60,000 nucleotides of DNA. Origin: Chrysomallon squamiferum. Lineage: Eukaryota; Mollusca; Gastropoda; Neomphalida; Peltospiridae. The stretch's first letter is position 1. Each line of letters begins with the position of its first letter. Positions 1-11,296 of the stretch are shown here, piece by piece. Made by a program: the position numbers and the translations under genes. Under the pieces are notes generated by a model. That model was given only the letters and a program-made list of their open reading frames with translations. It was not told where the DNA came from and searched no databases. The DNA lies in the NCBI GenBank assembly GCA_012295275.1, contig CM022665.1:3025167-3085166 (forward strand), given 5' to 3'.

Positions 1-1543
1 TAGAGTTACGATTATTTGTTACCATGGTGACAAACAGTTTATCTGGTGTTTACATTTTGATAAAGGTGATACTTCATAATTAATTCCAAACTGCTTAGCT
101 ACATGTTTACCAGATACTGTTGTTTTTGGAGAAAACAAAACAGTGGATTGCCCATCCCGCAATCAGTTGTTTAATAATGTATTTACATCAGTAATGGAAA
201 ACTGTTAAGTCATAGCTGAATGAACGCAGTCTATTAATTCAGAATCATCTAGAAACAAGGAAGATACCTAAATGTTTCCTTCCATTTTCAAAATGTTTTA
301 ACATATTATTTCATAGCTTACGTGTTTTTGATCATTTTAAAAATGTCGATGGAAAAAGCCTGAACAGTTAATGAATACAATAATAATTTCTATTGTGTTA
401 ATGTTAAAATTATATTCCATACAGTACATATCTAATAAAACTTTATATTATTATTTCTTTTTAATGATTATTCTTGTCTTGTTTCAACTGCAAAATATTT
501 AATTTATTTAGAATAAAAAATCTTAGTGCAAAAATGTATATGATAATTTCATCCCAAAATAATTTTATTTAAAAAATAAAAAAATCAATAAAAAGAAGAA
601 AAAAAAATCTAATAAATATAATTAAATGTAGTTTCTAACATAACAGTAAATAACTGCTCTGGATGCAGTTGTCTTTTTTGTAATTTGCAGCAGTTCCATT
701 TTGTTACGTGTCTGGTAAAATGTCACATTAATGGATTTTTTATTGTCTGTAATAGAGAAAAAGAGGAAGTAAATTCCACTGACATCTGATTATTGAATTG
801 TCATCTATTTTTTTTTTCTTCACCTTGTTTATCCAGTTATCGCACTGCAAAGTTATTAAACGTCATTGTGTAGCTAATCAGTTGAGTTATAACTTGTTAT
901 TTTGGCCCCCTCAGCAAGTATTACCAGATCATGCATCAATAACTATTGACATGTGAGGAAAATTGTAATTAACTTGTTCTGATTTACATTCACTGCAATA
1001 ATTTATATCTTTGTTCTTTCCTTTTCTTTTCTCTAATCCCTGATTGAAAAATACAGAAATAGATTAACTCAACATTTAATATTTTGTTGTAAAGAAAATC
1101 TTAACTTTTATTATTATTATCTTTTTAAAAAATTAATTTCACAAGCAGAATTTTGTATTCAATTCTAAACTGAATAAAAAGAATTTCTAATTTAACAAAC
1201 GGTCAAGTAACACTCTCATTCAGTTGATAAGATTTTACCAGAAAAATTGTTTTAATAAAATAAAGACTATATGAGTTATTGATTTTATTTAAGTATTAAT
1301 ACAAAAGGAAATTATTTATATTTTTTTATTTTTTTTTTATTATTGCTCTTCAATTTTCTCAGTTGTTTTTTCACTTACAGACTAATTAATGACTAATTTG
1401 AACTTGCAACCAACAAAACCCTTAATAATATAATATTTATACATTCCATAAATACTAATTAGAGTTAGGTTAAATACTGGAGTTTGTATTTTTAGAAGGG
1501 GTTTATATATTAGCAGAATTTTTGGCTGTTATTTTTATATTTT

Positions 1544-1578
<35 letters not shown>

Positions 1579-1629
1579 TTGTTGCTGTTGTTGTTGTTGT
1601 TGTTGTCTGATATTTGGGTTATGTGACAG
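1..1629. other. AT-rich intron-like sequence upstream of first exon
   Basis: No coding exon with acceptable splice sites was seen on either strand. The stretch is A/T-rich with scattered short T runs and ends in a TTTA/GTT simple repeat that runs into the acceptor of the first exon. It is probably the intron preceding that exon, because the exon starts in mid-codon and so an upstream exon must exist outside or early in the window. Confidence 0.6.
1543..1607. repeat. (TTTA)n followed by (GTT)n microsatellite
   Basis: About nine TTTA units are followed directly by GTT/GCT units. The tract ends some 22 bases before the acceptor AG of the 1630 exon, so it forms part of that intron's pyrimidine-rich 3' end. 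Length changes here could affect splicing of the exon (inference). Confidence 0.85.
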
Positions 1630-1733
1630 CTGTTGCAGCCAGTGGTGTAGAGGACATCAGGCCTGTGATGGAGTACTACAGTCAGTTTGACGACCCTGTA
1701 GCAGCTTTTAAAGAAAATCAGAGGAAACTTCAA
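1630..1733 (+). CDS. Internal coding exon, unidentified protein (exon A)
   Basis: This is the clearest coding exon in the window. An AG acceptor at 1628-1629 and a CAA|gtaaga donor at 1734 bound 104 nt: two leading bases and then 34 open codons ending in phase 0. It is markedly more GC-rich than its surroundings. The peptide includes VEDIRPVMEYYSQFDDPVAA and then FKENQRKLQ, which is acidic at first and basic and helical at the end. A second acceptor AG at 1637-1638 is nine bases downstream in the same phase, so a form lacking three codons is possible. The next exon continues in phase 0 with a similar Glu/Gln-rich helix. I do not recognise the family. The exon call is strong; the protein identity is unknown. 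Confidence 0.85.
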
Positions 1734-2233
1734 GTAAGACATTAAATTAGAAACCTCGTAAGAAATGTTGATGACTTACTTAGATACTGGAGGTTGAATC
1801 TTGTATTACTGTATTAATAATAAAAACAAACTATCTAAATTAACTTTTTGCTTGAATTATTTCTTGTTTTTTTTTTATTTATTTATTTTATTTGTATTTC
1901 TTTTCTTCTTCAGGTTTTTTTTTTTTTTTTTTTTTTTAGTAAACTATTTTGGCAAAGAGTGCATTCTTTCTGTGGCTTTTAAACAAAAAACAACAACAAT
2001 TTTTGAATTTATAAATTTTAAGAAAAATATTTTATAATTTATTTTTGGGAAGGCCATTAAGTATAATTTTGATTCCATGATTTAAACAATATTTACAATT
2101 ACTATTATTATATATATATATATTTTTTTTTTATTTTATTTTTTTTTTTTTTTTTTTTTTAATTTTAATTAATTATTAATAAAGTTCTAAATAAAATAAA
2201 AACTATGTACTAAAACTTGTTATTTTCACAAAG
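1734..2233 (+). other. Intron between exons A and B
   Basis: A 500-bp AT-rich intron bounded by gtaaga and aaag. It contains a T-run at 1915-1937 and a TA plus T-rich low-complexity tract at about 2108-2160, and no other recognisable element. A short translated ORF at 1801-2037 is mostly Phe/Leu from T runs and is not a gene. Confidence 0.75.
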
Positions 2234-2287
2234 GAGCAGGAGGAGGCTTTGGCACTGCAGCAGAAGAAGGAGGTGAAGAAGCCAATG
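2234..2287 (+). CDS. Internal coding exon, Glu/Gln/Lys-rich helix (exon B)
   Basis: This 54-nt, 18-codon, phase 0-0 exon has a donor ATG|gtaagc at 2288. It encodes EQEEALALQQKKEVKKPM, which joins in frame to the FKENQRKLQ end of the preceding exon to give one continuous charged, probably alpha-helical or coiled-coil segment. The 3' splice site reads AAGGAG, a tandem NAGNAG acceptor (AG at 2232-2233 or 2235-2236), so inclusion of the first Glu may vary. GC content is about 55 percent against roughly 30 percent in flanking sequence, and codon use is typical of coding sequence. The family is not recognised; a cytoplasmic, partly coiled-coil protein is an inference from composition only. Confidence 0.85.
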
Positions 2288-2513
2288 GTAAGCTGGGCTG
2301 GACTCAGTCTGTTTAAGAGGTGATGGCTGCCACACTTCCTGTTCACTGGACACACATCACCAGTGTTCTTTTATATAACTATTTACAGAACTTAGAATAA
2401 AGTTAAAATAACAAACATTCAGCAGCGACAAAAGCCTTTAAAAAGATAAAAAATCACAAAAACATTTTGTATATCATGGACTGTGGGTGGGTGAGTTTAA
2501 ATGTTGGATTTAT

Positions 2514-2518
<5 letters not shown>

Positions 2519-2557
<39 letters not shown>
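2519..2557. repeat. Poly(T) run, 39 bases
   Basis: An uninterrupted T homopolymer on the + strand. It could be the tail of a minus-strand retroposon, but no recognisable body lies immediately downstream. Confidence 0.9.
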
Positions 2558-2558
<1 letters not shown>

Positions 2559-3257
2559 TATATCTATTAAAATCCTGCAAGCAGGATACAAATTCAGTGA
2601 CTGTTGTGTATAGTTGTTAAATTAATCTGGCAATTAATGTTTGTCTTTTTCTTTTATTTAATTTTATTTTGAATTTTATTTTTATCTTTAATTTTTGCTC
2701 AAAGGTATAATGGAATGTTACTGCAGTATTTTAATCCTTTTAACACTTGCAATATCCTGATAATTCAAAACGTTCAGAAATAGAAGCAAAGAAAAATAAA
2801 TGGTAGAAAAACTACTTAAGAAATGACTTTATGGATCTAGTGTTTAATGTTCAAATGTCCACTGCCTTATTTTTTATATTTTTTTTTTAATTGCTGTTTT
2901 TGATATATCATCTAATGAAATTTCTAACAACAGTATAATACTAGACAAAAGAAAAATAAATTGTTGTAGATAGTCCACAGAAATCATTTTTACTATAATG
3001 TTTTTGTAATTTCTATCATCATTTCCTTCACGTAACTATGTGATGTGTCCTGTTCTATTTGTTTAGTTTAAATATTATATAGGAAATTTCAGCCTTCCAC
3101 TTGTAACTTTCAGAGAAATCTGTTTTAAGATTTTGATGTATTTGCCAGATGATTTTTTTTTGTTGTTGTTTTTTTCCCATTACATGACAGATATAACGAT
3201 GGAAGTTCAAATCCCAAAACTGTCCACAATCATATAGCATAGAATGGTGAACTGCAG

Positions 3258-3330
3258 ACATACCACAGACACTTGTATATCAAAGACTACAGACAGTGCT
3301 GTCAGGGAAAAGACTGCTTGCTGCTATGTG
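3258..3330 (+). mobile_element. Degraded SINE central-domain remnant
   Basis: The sequence contains TTGTATATCAAAG followed at the expected spacing by TGCTGTC and then CTTGCTGCT. These match, in order, the central-domain landmarks of the better SINE copies in this window (for example 49771-49880 and 50384-50590). The tRNA-like head is not visible. It is old and heavily diverged. Confidence 0.45.
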
Positions 3331-5706
3331 TTTTGCTTGATTTCAAAATACGACAGGACATCCAAGACTTTTGACTGGTTCATTTTCATGTAATTTGTAT
3401 TTCATTATATTCATGCATGAATTAAAATGAAGGTCAAACTTAGTTGAAAACATGCATAGTATGAACCCTGATTAGCATTTCCATGTTGTTAATTAGCAAT
3501 GTGACAACATAAATTAGGTTTGTAATTCAATATCTTTCATTTCTGAAGAGTGAAATATGAAACAAACCTTACACTTGGTGTTTCTAAACACACTCAGCTG
3601 ACATTTTTGTTTGCTGCTGATAAATAACCATTGCTAATAATTTCATAGCCTATGCTATGACTAATTTTGGCAGTTTCTTACGCAAAAAAAGATTTTAAAC
3701 AACTAGAACAGTTGTTTGGGCATATATAAAATTTATTTAGATAAATATTAAATCTTATAATGTAGCCACTGATTCTTCCTTGAATTAGAAAACTATTTCT
3801 CTTAACTTTAAAAAGAATGATGTTTATCAAATATCTTTTAAAAAGAAAAAAGTATCAAAAATAAAAACTATGAATTTGTTTTGATTTTAACCAAATTTTG
3901 AATGTATATTTTGAACGGGTGAAGTTTCTGTTCCATTTTAATAAAATGTTTTTAAATCATCGTGAATTTTAGTTGGCTTGGTTACGATTTGGCTGAAATT
4001 TCCTCATTACGTGTTGTGCATGGCAGGTAAAATTCTGGTAATAGCCTTGTACATACAAATTTTGATGCTGCGCAGACATTTTCATCATTTTTTTATTTTA
4101 CATTAGAACACAGAGTGTGCATAACAAGAAAACATACATGTCAAACTGGTGTGTGATTGGAATAAAAAAAATACAGATTATTTTTGTTGTTCTTTTTCTC
4201 TCAGTTTCAAAGATATAGTATTTAAATGGTTTGGTTGGTGTTGTTTTTGTGTTTTTTTGTTTGTTATTTTTTTAGAAAAAAATAAATAAAAATCACTGGA
4301 AAATGCTGACATGTCATTATCCATTAATCCTGTCAGAAGTAATTCATGATGTCATTTCTTGTCGAAATTGTTGGTCTGAAAAAGATATTTTTATTTCTGT
4401 TGTATTTTGTTACAGGCTATTTCAGTCTTAATTATTTTTATGGGGTTTATTTTAATCCAGTTACAGGATTTCCAAGATGATTGTTACAAAAAGCTTTTAC
4501 GCCTTTTCTAATGCAATAATCAATTTTTGGTGAATTGCAGTACAGTTTTTATATGAAGTTACTTTTTAAAACTAGTTATTTTGCAGATTATCTTGCATAT
4601 TAAAATACAGTTTAATGAACTTCCTTTAATTAATTGCAGATAACCGTTATGTGATTATTTCTCAAAATAAAAATAAAAATTGTTTCTGTTGACAAATTAT
4701 GAGGTAGACTGATCATCATGTTAATATATAAAGTTAGGTTATTTGAATAACTTAAAATTATGATATCTTTCATTCTGTATGAATGCATAGGTTGTACTTC
4801 AGTGTTTTTAGTAATTCGGTTTAGTCAAAACAAATGTATATAAAATAAATAAAACGAGTAGATAAATGTATATCAGTGATATACATTAATAGTATAAAAA
4901 ATATATATTTATGAATTAATTGAATTTATAAAACAAGATGTGTATGTAACTATATATTTTTATCTTGTTATTAGTGTTAATATTTTTATATTTTTTTATT
5001 ATTTTATTTTTTATTTTTATTATTATTTTTAATTAGTAAAGGATAAAGGAATGGAAAAAAAAAGGTAACTTCAATTGACAGAAATAAATAAAAACAAACA
5101 AAAAAGCTGTTGTTAATACAAGACCATTAACAACAGGAGAAGCATCAACAGAAGGACTCTGTCTGTGTTTGGTTTTCAATTAAAGCCATTTACTAAATAA
5201 ACACCAGTTAGGCCAGACAAGACAATTATATTATTCCTCCGCCAATCAAAATTGGAAATTCACATAGCACAAAACATAGTTTTAATTTTAGCCTTAAATG
5301 TCTAACATTGCTTCTTGAAAGAGACAGTTTTTGTTGTTACATCACCCACTACTCCACCCTTTACCAACAATTTGCAAAAGTTGCAAACAGCAGTTTCGTT
5401 TGGCTGGGACTAAAACAACAATGATGCAGGCCACTTATCTTGCTGTAATGTTTTGTTGCATGGAAAATGTTTTTCCCTCCTTGTAGCCATGACAAAGTTA
5501 TGGAATAGTTGCACTGCCAAAGAAACAATCAATACACAAGCTAAGCACAACAAGAGATAAAATTTACTTTTCTAGGCATGTGTGTGACTTTCCCATCAGT
5601 GTACATTCGTTGCTGATGCTAGACATAAATGCGTTGTAATGTACTTTGTGGAAGTTCTATTTATTTATTTATTTTTCTTCAATTATCGATGATTTTTGAC
5701 AATCAG

Positions 5707-5727
5707 ACATACAGAAAAATCTCCAAG
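5707..5727 (+). CDS. 21-nt candidate microexon (TYRKISK)
   Basis: A 21-nt segment has a pyrimidine-rich upstream tract, acceptor cag at 5704-5706 and a strong donor AAG|gtaaga at 5728. It reads T-Y-R-K-I-S-K in phase 0-0, so it can be inserted after exon B (…VKKPM) without changing frame. The added basic segment with Tyr and Ser could be a phosphorylation site (speculative). About 70-100 nt upstream are several TGC triplets; UGC motifs upstream of the 3' splice site are known to promote neural microexon inclusion by nSR100/SRRM4-type factors in animals. The short length makes chance occurrence possible, but frame, both splice sites and position after two solid exons agree. Confidence 0.55.
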
Positions 5728-7089
5728 GTAAGAGTCTTTGTATGTTTTTTACTTGTCTTGCAGTGATGCAGGTTTCAGTTTTTTTTTTTAAAGTTTAATA
5801 CTGATGTATCGTGAATGACTGATGTATGTGGAAAAGTTTACAAATTATTTCAAAGGGCTTTTTCTATTGTATGTTTAACCAGATTCAATAACAGTACAGC
5901 TAAATCTTTTCCACAACTTTATGATTTATTTCTGTTAACATCTTCTTGTGTTTAATTTCTTAATTACATGACATTCTTTGACGACTGGTTGTCTTCACAT
6001 TTTTACAAGTTACCAAAGCACGGTTTTCTCATATATACATTTGAAATGTTTTCGTAATTGGCCAGCTAGATGTTGAAATAATAGAAATATCAGAATGAAA
6101 TTATTTTTTGTTTTTGCTTTACATTTTTTAGTGATAGAATAATTGTGTATTTGAGTATCAGTTATTTTACCTAAATCAAATTTTACTTAAGATAAACTTT
6201 TGGAAATATTTTTTTTTGTTGTTTTAAATTAACTTCCACCATTATTTAATTCCTACATTTTATTCTTTATTTACCTTATATCAGCACCAATTTTCATGTT
6301 TTATAAATTAAATAAATAACATTACCACATTTAAAATTTAAATAAAAATTGTGTTTCAAATGTTTCTTTGAACAATCTTTATAAAATTTGAAACAATATC
6401 TCATAAAATACATTTTGTTTCAGACAACTTGAATTTTTTTTTTTAATGAATAGCATGAAGTGTTTTAGAATATTTCCAAAACTATGATACAGGCAAGGTT
6501 TTGTTTCAAACTTGCACATATTTAAACAGTATCTCTAACATACACTCAAAACAGCATTGTGTTGTGTCGAGTTTTAATTAATTCCACAGCTGAAATTTGC
6601 ACGTTGATTTAGTGACATGAATTATGCATAATTTATTCATTTCAGTTTATACAGAATAATTCTGCTGTTTGAAAATTAAAATTATTACCATTAATGCAGC
6701 CATGACTAGTCTCTTTTTTTCTTTTAATTTTTTTTTATTTGTGTTTTTTATTTTAATTTTAGATGACTTGTGAATACAAAATTGATTTATGTATTTTACA
6801 AAACTGCATACTGAATAATGTGAAATATTTTACATTAAACTATTTCACATCATGTTTTATTTTTAAATGAGGTTCAAGTCTGAGTTGGTAAAAATATTTA
6901 AATTTTAATGTGTGGTTCTATTATCTTACTAAATCACATTATATTATAATTAATTAATTCTATATGCAACCAATTTTTTATTTTATTTTAGTGTTAAAGG
7001 AAAAAAGGTACAAATAACAGACCTGTTACAATTTTTTATATTATTTAAAGGAGACGACTGTTCTAATTCATGTGTGTGAAAGAGTGACC

Positions 7090-7439
7090 TCCCTTCAGTA
7101 ATGTTATTAAATCTTCTCAGAATTTTTCAGATTACAGGTTGAAGTTCTCAAACTCAGCATTATTGGGACCAGCACCATGCTGACTTTTGGAATATTAATA
7201 TACCTCATGGAAAATTCTGGCCTGAGGCATCAACATGATGTCAGATATCTTCATTCCTTTATTACAATGCTGCCATATTCATTGCATCAGCACTTTCTCC
7301 AGTTCTTCACTTTTTCCATGCCTCATAGTTTTATGTCCATACCTTTCATCATTTCACTTGCTACATAATATTCTCTCAACAGTGTCTTCTGTTTCTTAAG
7401 GTCATACATAGTTTTCAGAGTTGGAGCATCAATATTCAT
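7090..7439 (-). pseudogene. Tigger/pogo-type transposase fragment, broken
   Basis: Read on the minus strand, the region starts with a Met codon at 7439-7437 and encodes LKTMYDLKKQKTLLREYY. After frame changes it encodes SEELEKVLMQ, a stop, IWQHCNKGMKISDIMLM and PQARIFHE, then SQHGAG. This order is that of the N-terminal region of Tigger-like pogo-superfamily transposases: the linker after the first helix-turn-helix, then the CENP-B-type DNA-binding domain with its LE..L..W…….G..IS…M…A..FHE pattern. The codon at 7269-ish where Trp is expected is a stop, and there are further stops and frameshifts. The first DNA-binding helix is replaced by a TA/T-rich tract and no DDE catalytic domain is visible. 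It is a long-dead DNA transposon inside an intron-like region. Confidence 0.7.
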
Positions 7440-7453
7440 GATCTTTTTTTTTA

Positions 7454-7484
<31 letters not shown>

Positions 7485-8034
7485 TTTCCTGTTGTACTCA
7501 GTATTTTGTTCTTCCTTTACTTTATAGAGGCCTTAAAGGGTAATGCTGGGTACTTACGGGAGGGGTATTTTCACTGCAGAACTGTGTAATAATGTCTGTT
7601 AATGTCCAAACACAAGGAACAAGGTACAGATCTGCACTGTGTATGCTATACAAAAGAATATCAGGTAGTGGGAGTTTACTGACTTCACATATTTTGTAAT
7701 GCCAGCTTTGGGAACTTCAAGCTGTACTTCAAAAGTAGATGAAGTATATTTAATTTGAAATTAAAAAAAATGTATCTAAATATATTTTCATTAATATTTA
7801 AAACTTTATATGTTTGATTCTGGGTCCAAATAACCTAAATACACTTTGTACCTTTTTATTATGGTAACCAGTCTTTCCTCATAATAAAGTTTAACAATAA
7901 AATAATGTAGACTGCTATTTTGTCTTTTGTACTCATCCTATGATAAAATATAAATAACAAAAATTGCATTTTGATTTTGGTTGTATATCATGATATGCTT
8001 TATATATTTTAAATTATTATTGTTGTTACAATTT

Positions 8035-8036
<2 letters not shown>

Positions 8037-8069
<33 letters not shown>
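8037..8069. repeat. (TG)n microsatellite
   Basis: About 16 TG dinucleotides followed by a short TACACATATG transition. Simple repeat without a coding role. Confidence 0.9.
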
Positions 8070-8071
<2 letters not shown>

Positions 8072-8329
8072 ACATATGTATATATATTTTCCAAATGTTT
8101 TACACTTTTCTTTCCTAATACTGTAATTATTGATTGGTATGGAAATTTTAGCCCATAATATATCAGGAGATTTTGCCTTAATTCAGATCCATGTTGTATT
8201 CAGTTTCACTTTAAATAGACACACACATACGTAAGAACAACATGCAAGTCGATTTATAATTTTTTTTTTTTTTTTTGCATCCAGTTTTGTTCTTTTATCG
8301 TATGTTTTTTATCCGCTCACCTTTTGCAG

Positions 8330-8618
8330 AAAAAAAAATCACATCCAGATTATTTGGATTTATTATTATTTTTTGAAGAGAACACAAAGAGATGGTCAAT
8401 AAGACAATATGAATGAAGTAAACACGAGCTGTCTTGTTTGTGATCACTCACTGGATCAGGTGCAGTCAGCGCGGCAGAGGAGAATCAATGTGATCGATGT
8501 TTTTCTCAAAGTCCTTTTTTCACAGTCCACGCTGACACACAACAAAGGTGTATGGATGGATCTGCCTGCACCATGGAGATAGAGAAGTGTTTTTTAAAAC
8601 ACTTATTAAGTGAATAAA
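8330..8618 (+). CDS. Candidate alternative last exon(s) with 3' UTR
   Basis: Two strong acceptors lie close together. After ccttttgcag (ending 8329), phase 0 reads KKKSHPDYLDLLLFFEENTK, then RWSIRQYE and a TGA at 8414-8416. After cttttttcacag (ending 8525), phase 0 reads STLTHNKGVWMDLPAPWR and a TAG at 8580-8582. An AATAAA hexamer follows at about 8613. Either could be an alternative C-terminus after the phase-0 microexon, and the more GC-rich 8420-8590 stretch would be coding or 3' UTR. Open frames of this length also arise by chance, so this stays tentative. No cleavage site can be seen directly. Confidence 0.3.
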
Positions 8619-8868
8619 TTTATCTTTGATGCTTTAATCAACATATTGATTAGTTTTCTTAAGCTTCCCACAATATCACCATGACCTGCTCACAGTGACA
8701 TGAATCATTGCGTGATTTGTAAAATGAGGAAACGTGATTTTTAAATATTAATTCTGCCATGGAAGTAATCAGATTGTTATTACCATCATCGTTATTATTA
8801 TTATTATTAAATTAGCCTGTTACATAATTACTTTGTTTTAATATTAATGTGATGGATTTGATGGGGTG

Positions 8869-8917
8869 TTTTTATTTTATTTTATTTTATTTATTTATCT
8901 ATTTATTTATTTATATT
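8869..8917. repeat. (TTTTA)n/(TTTA)n low-complexity tract
   Basis: T-rich pentamer and tetramer repeats on the + strand. No other function seen. Confidence 0.8.
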
Positions 8918-8992
8918 TTAATTTTGTATAGTGATGATGAACTGAATTTCACCTCCAAGCACCCAGTTTATTTAAAATGAATTTTCTTACAG

Positions 8993-9072
8993 ACTTTTGA
9001 AAGTTCTGTCCACTCAACAAGAAATATTAACAAGAAACAAACCCTTTTTCCAGCTTCATCTCTCACTGAAAG
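8993..9072 (+). CDS. Candidate coding exon, phase 0 to 2 (exon C)
   Basis: A textbook acceptor (ttttcttacag) precedes an 80-nt segment whose phase-0 frame is open for 26 codons plus two bases (TFESSVHSTRNINKKQTLFP, then ASSLTE). It is followed by AAAG|gtattc. Phase 0 at its start matches the end of the 5707-5727 microexon. Its phase-2 end matches the start phase of the 12691-12786 candidate, where AG plus A makes an Arg codon. The peptide is Ser/Thr/Lys-rich and would be disordered. The donor is weaker than average and the open frame alone is not decisive (roughly one in eight by chance at this base composition, my estimate). Confidence 0.4.
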
Positions 9073-9805
9073 GTATTCATTTGTTACTGAAAATGCAATA
9101 TAAATATGTGAAATTTTGAAAATTTATTTGTATCATGAGTAATTATAAATTTTACACTCTTAAAATTATGAACTCGATTTACAGACATGCAGTATGATCT
9201 TTGTGGATCCTTAAACATCTGCAGAACACAGGTTATGAAGCACTGATGTAGAACAATATTCATTTTCTTTTCTTTCTTGTTTTTGTGCTGTTAAATGACG
9301 TTTTCTTCTAATTATTCTTTTTCTTTTTAATTTTTTAAAATAAAAATAACTCAAAATTAGATCGTTAATATATTCTATAAAAAATTATATACCGCATATA
9401 ATTAAAGTATGATTCTGCATGCCCCTAAAAATACAAGCTTTTCTTTTCTTTATTTCTTTTGTTTTGTTTTTAGATTTTAAGAGCAATTGTTCCTGTTTAA
9501 TTTAAGTATACACACAAGTATCTTTAAAACTACAGGTACTTTCTTTATGTATTTCAAAGGCGGCACAAAAATACATAAATTTGATTGAAAGTCTTCTGCT
9601 ACAGTGACATTCTACATGACTACTTCATTTGATGCCCGAAGCCAAATTTGTTACATTTTCATAACCTAACTGATTCTCACAAAAAGAGGTACATACCTAT
9701 CAAGTCTTGTTTAGCAATATTAATCTCAGGAATGATGATAAGTAACAATGAAATGAAATTCACAATATTTTGAGGGGTTTTAATTAGTTTTGGGGGGTTT
9801 TTAAT

Positions 9806-9970
9806 TTGCTTTTATTTTATTTTATTTTTATTTTATTTTATTTTATTTTTTATTTTATTTTATTGCATGTATTTATTATTTTTAATTTTAATTTTATTTA
9901 TTTATCTATTTTTATTTTATATCTATTTTTTTCTATTTAAATGGTTTTTTTATTAGTTTGAATTAGTTAC
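9806..9970. repeat. T-rich (TTTTA)n low-complexity region
   Basis: Degenerate TTTTA/TTTA repeats over more than 150 bases on the + strand, followed by an A run at 9988-10005. No gene. Confidence 0.8.
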
Positions 9971-10826
9971 AAAAAAACAAAAGGTAAAAAAAAAAAAAAA
10001 AAAAACCTTTATTGTAATATTTATATGTATTATTTTTATTATTATTAAACTCCAGACATTTATATTTAACTTTTAAACCAAAACAATACTTTCATTTAAG
10101 AAGCCCAAACAAAAAACAATAATCAGAATTTAAATCAAAGGAGATAATTTTGGACAATCACACACACAAATGCTTGTGTTTAATCCTACAAATCCAAAAT
10201 TAAAGTCTTTTGTTTCTAACAAAATTGTTTAAAAAATAAATTCCACATTTGATATGATATTTTTATTTCTCAAACACAGTGTGGGACAGAAGGATTAAGT
10301 ATTGTGTGTAAAACAGTTTAAGTGTGTGCCATTACATTCTACCAGATTCCATGACCAAACTTCAGTCTACAACAAAAACTGAACAAAGAACAGTATCAAA
10401 TATTTTACATAAAAATTGAAAAGAAAATTTATCAAATATTTGATGCCAACAGTCACAGAGAATACAACCGTTTCTTTTTTTTTTTGCCATTTCTTTTTTT
10501 TTTTTTTTTTTTTTTTTCATTTCACTTTAAATTGTTTTGAACTTCCTGTTTGTAAAACAAAAATAAAGAGACAGTGTGTTCCTCGCAGTTTCCGAAAAGT
10601 GAACTCTTTAAATTGTAACACTTAGGAATTTAAGGAAAATGAGTAATGCAAACACCGTTCATGAGTTTCAATTTGTGTAAATATTAAAGTATTTGCCAGT
10701 TAATCTGCCTGTTGACTTTGAAGGGGATGATACAAGAAAACAATGGTGAACACATCTGTGGAGGATCCCAGGCAAGACAAAGTGTGTGCTTGCTAACCTT
10801 TTGCAGCATTAGGAGAAATGCTTACC

Positions 10827-10900
10827 AGTGCAGTGGACTAAGGCTGGACTTAATGTTGTTTGATATTGCTTATACAACGACTGGTTCAAATCTCCACACA
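10827..10900 (+). mobile_element. tRNA-like SINE head fragment
   Basis: CAGTGGACTAAGG resembles the A box and following D-arm of tRNA-derived SINE heads. About 50 bases downstream is GGTTCAAATCTCC, a near-perfect RNA polymerase III B box. The central domain seen in other copies is not present downstream. Confidence 0.4.
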
Positions 10901-11262
10901 GAAAACAATGACGATATTTTTTAATTTTTTTTTAGAGTACTTTTAACACAGAAATAAAAAATATTATATTAGATATTTTTTTTTTTTTTTTTTTTTTTTT
11001 TGTAGAACCTTGTTTTTCATTGTCTGGTGTTGTTGTTAATAACAGTATTAATACTGGTTGAAAAAAATCCAGATTAATGTTTATATGTTAATAAACATTT
11101 CATACAAATAAATCTTGAATGTTACTGATGATCTGTCCCCAAGCATTTTAGATTTTAGATAAAACAGTTGTTGACCTGCAGATAATTAGAAATAACAGAG
11201 GTAAGAGTAAAACAATAAAATATTTTATTATTATCTTTGTTGTTATGAAAAAATCCTCTATA

Positions 11263-11296
<34 letters not shown>

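Larger units (their letters stand above)
2288..5706 (+). other. Long intron between exon B and the microexon
   Basis: About 3.4 kb of AT-rich sequence. It contains a 39-base T run at 2519-2557 and a likely degraded SINE body near 3258-3330. The last 500 bases (5150-5650) are unusually non-repetitive and less AT-rich. Nothing else could be supported as coding. Confidence 0.6.
5728..8329. other. Intron-like sequence around the Tigger fossil
   Basis: AT-rich, with a TA plus T tract at 7445-7488 and a (TG)n tract at 8037-8069. Apart from the transposase remnant no coding segment was supported. Terminal inverted repeats of the Tigger element were looked for and not found. Confidence 0.55.

Noticed and set aside
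3973-4026. 54-nt exon between tttag and CAG|gtaaaa
   Set aside because: Phase 0, needed to follow the 2234-2287 exon, hits TGA; other frames do not fit neighbours and the pyrimidine tract is weak.
11152-11200. 49-nt exon with good splice sites and open phase 0
   Set aside because: Ends in phase 1 with no downstream candidate in that phase.
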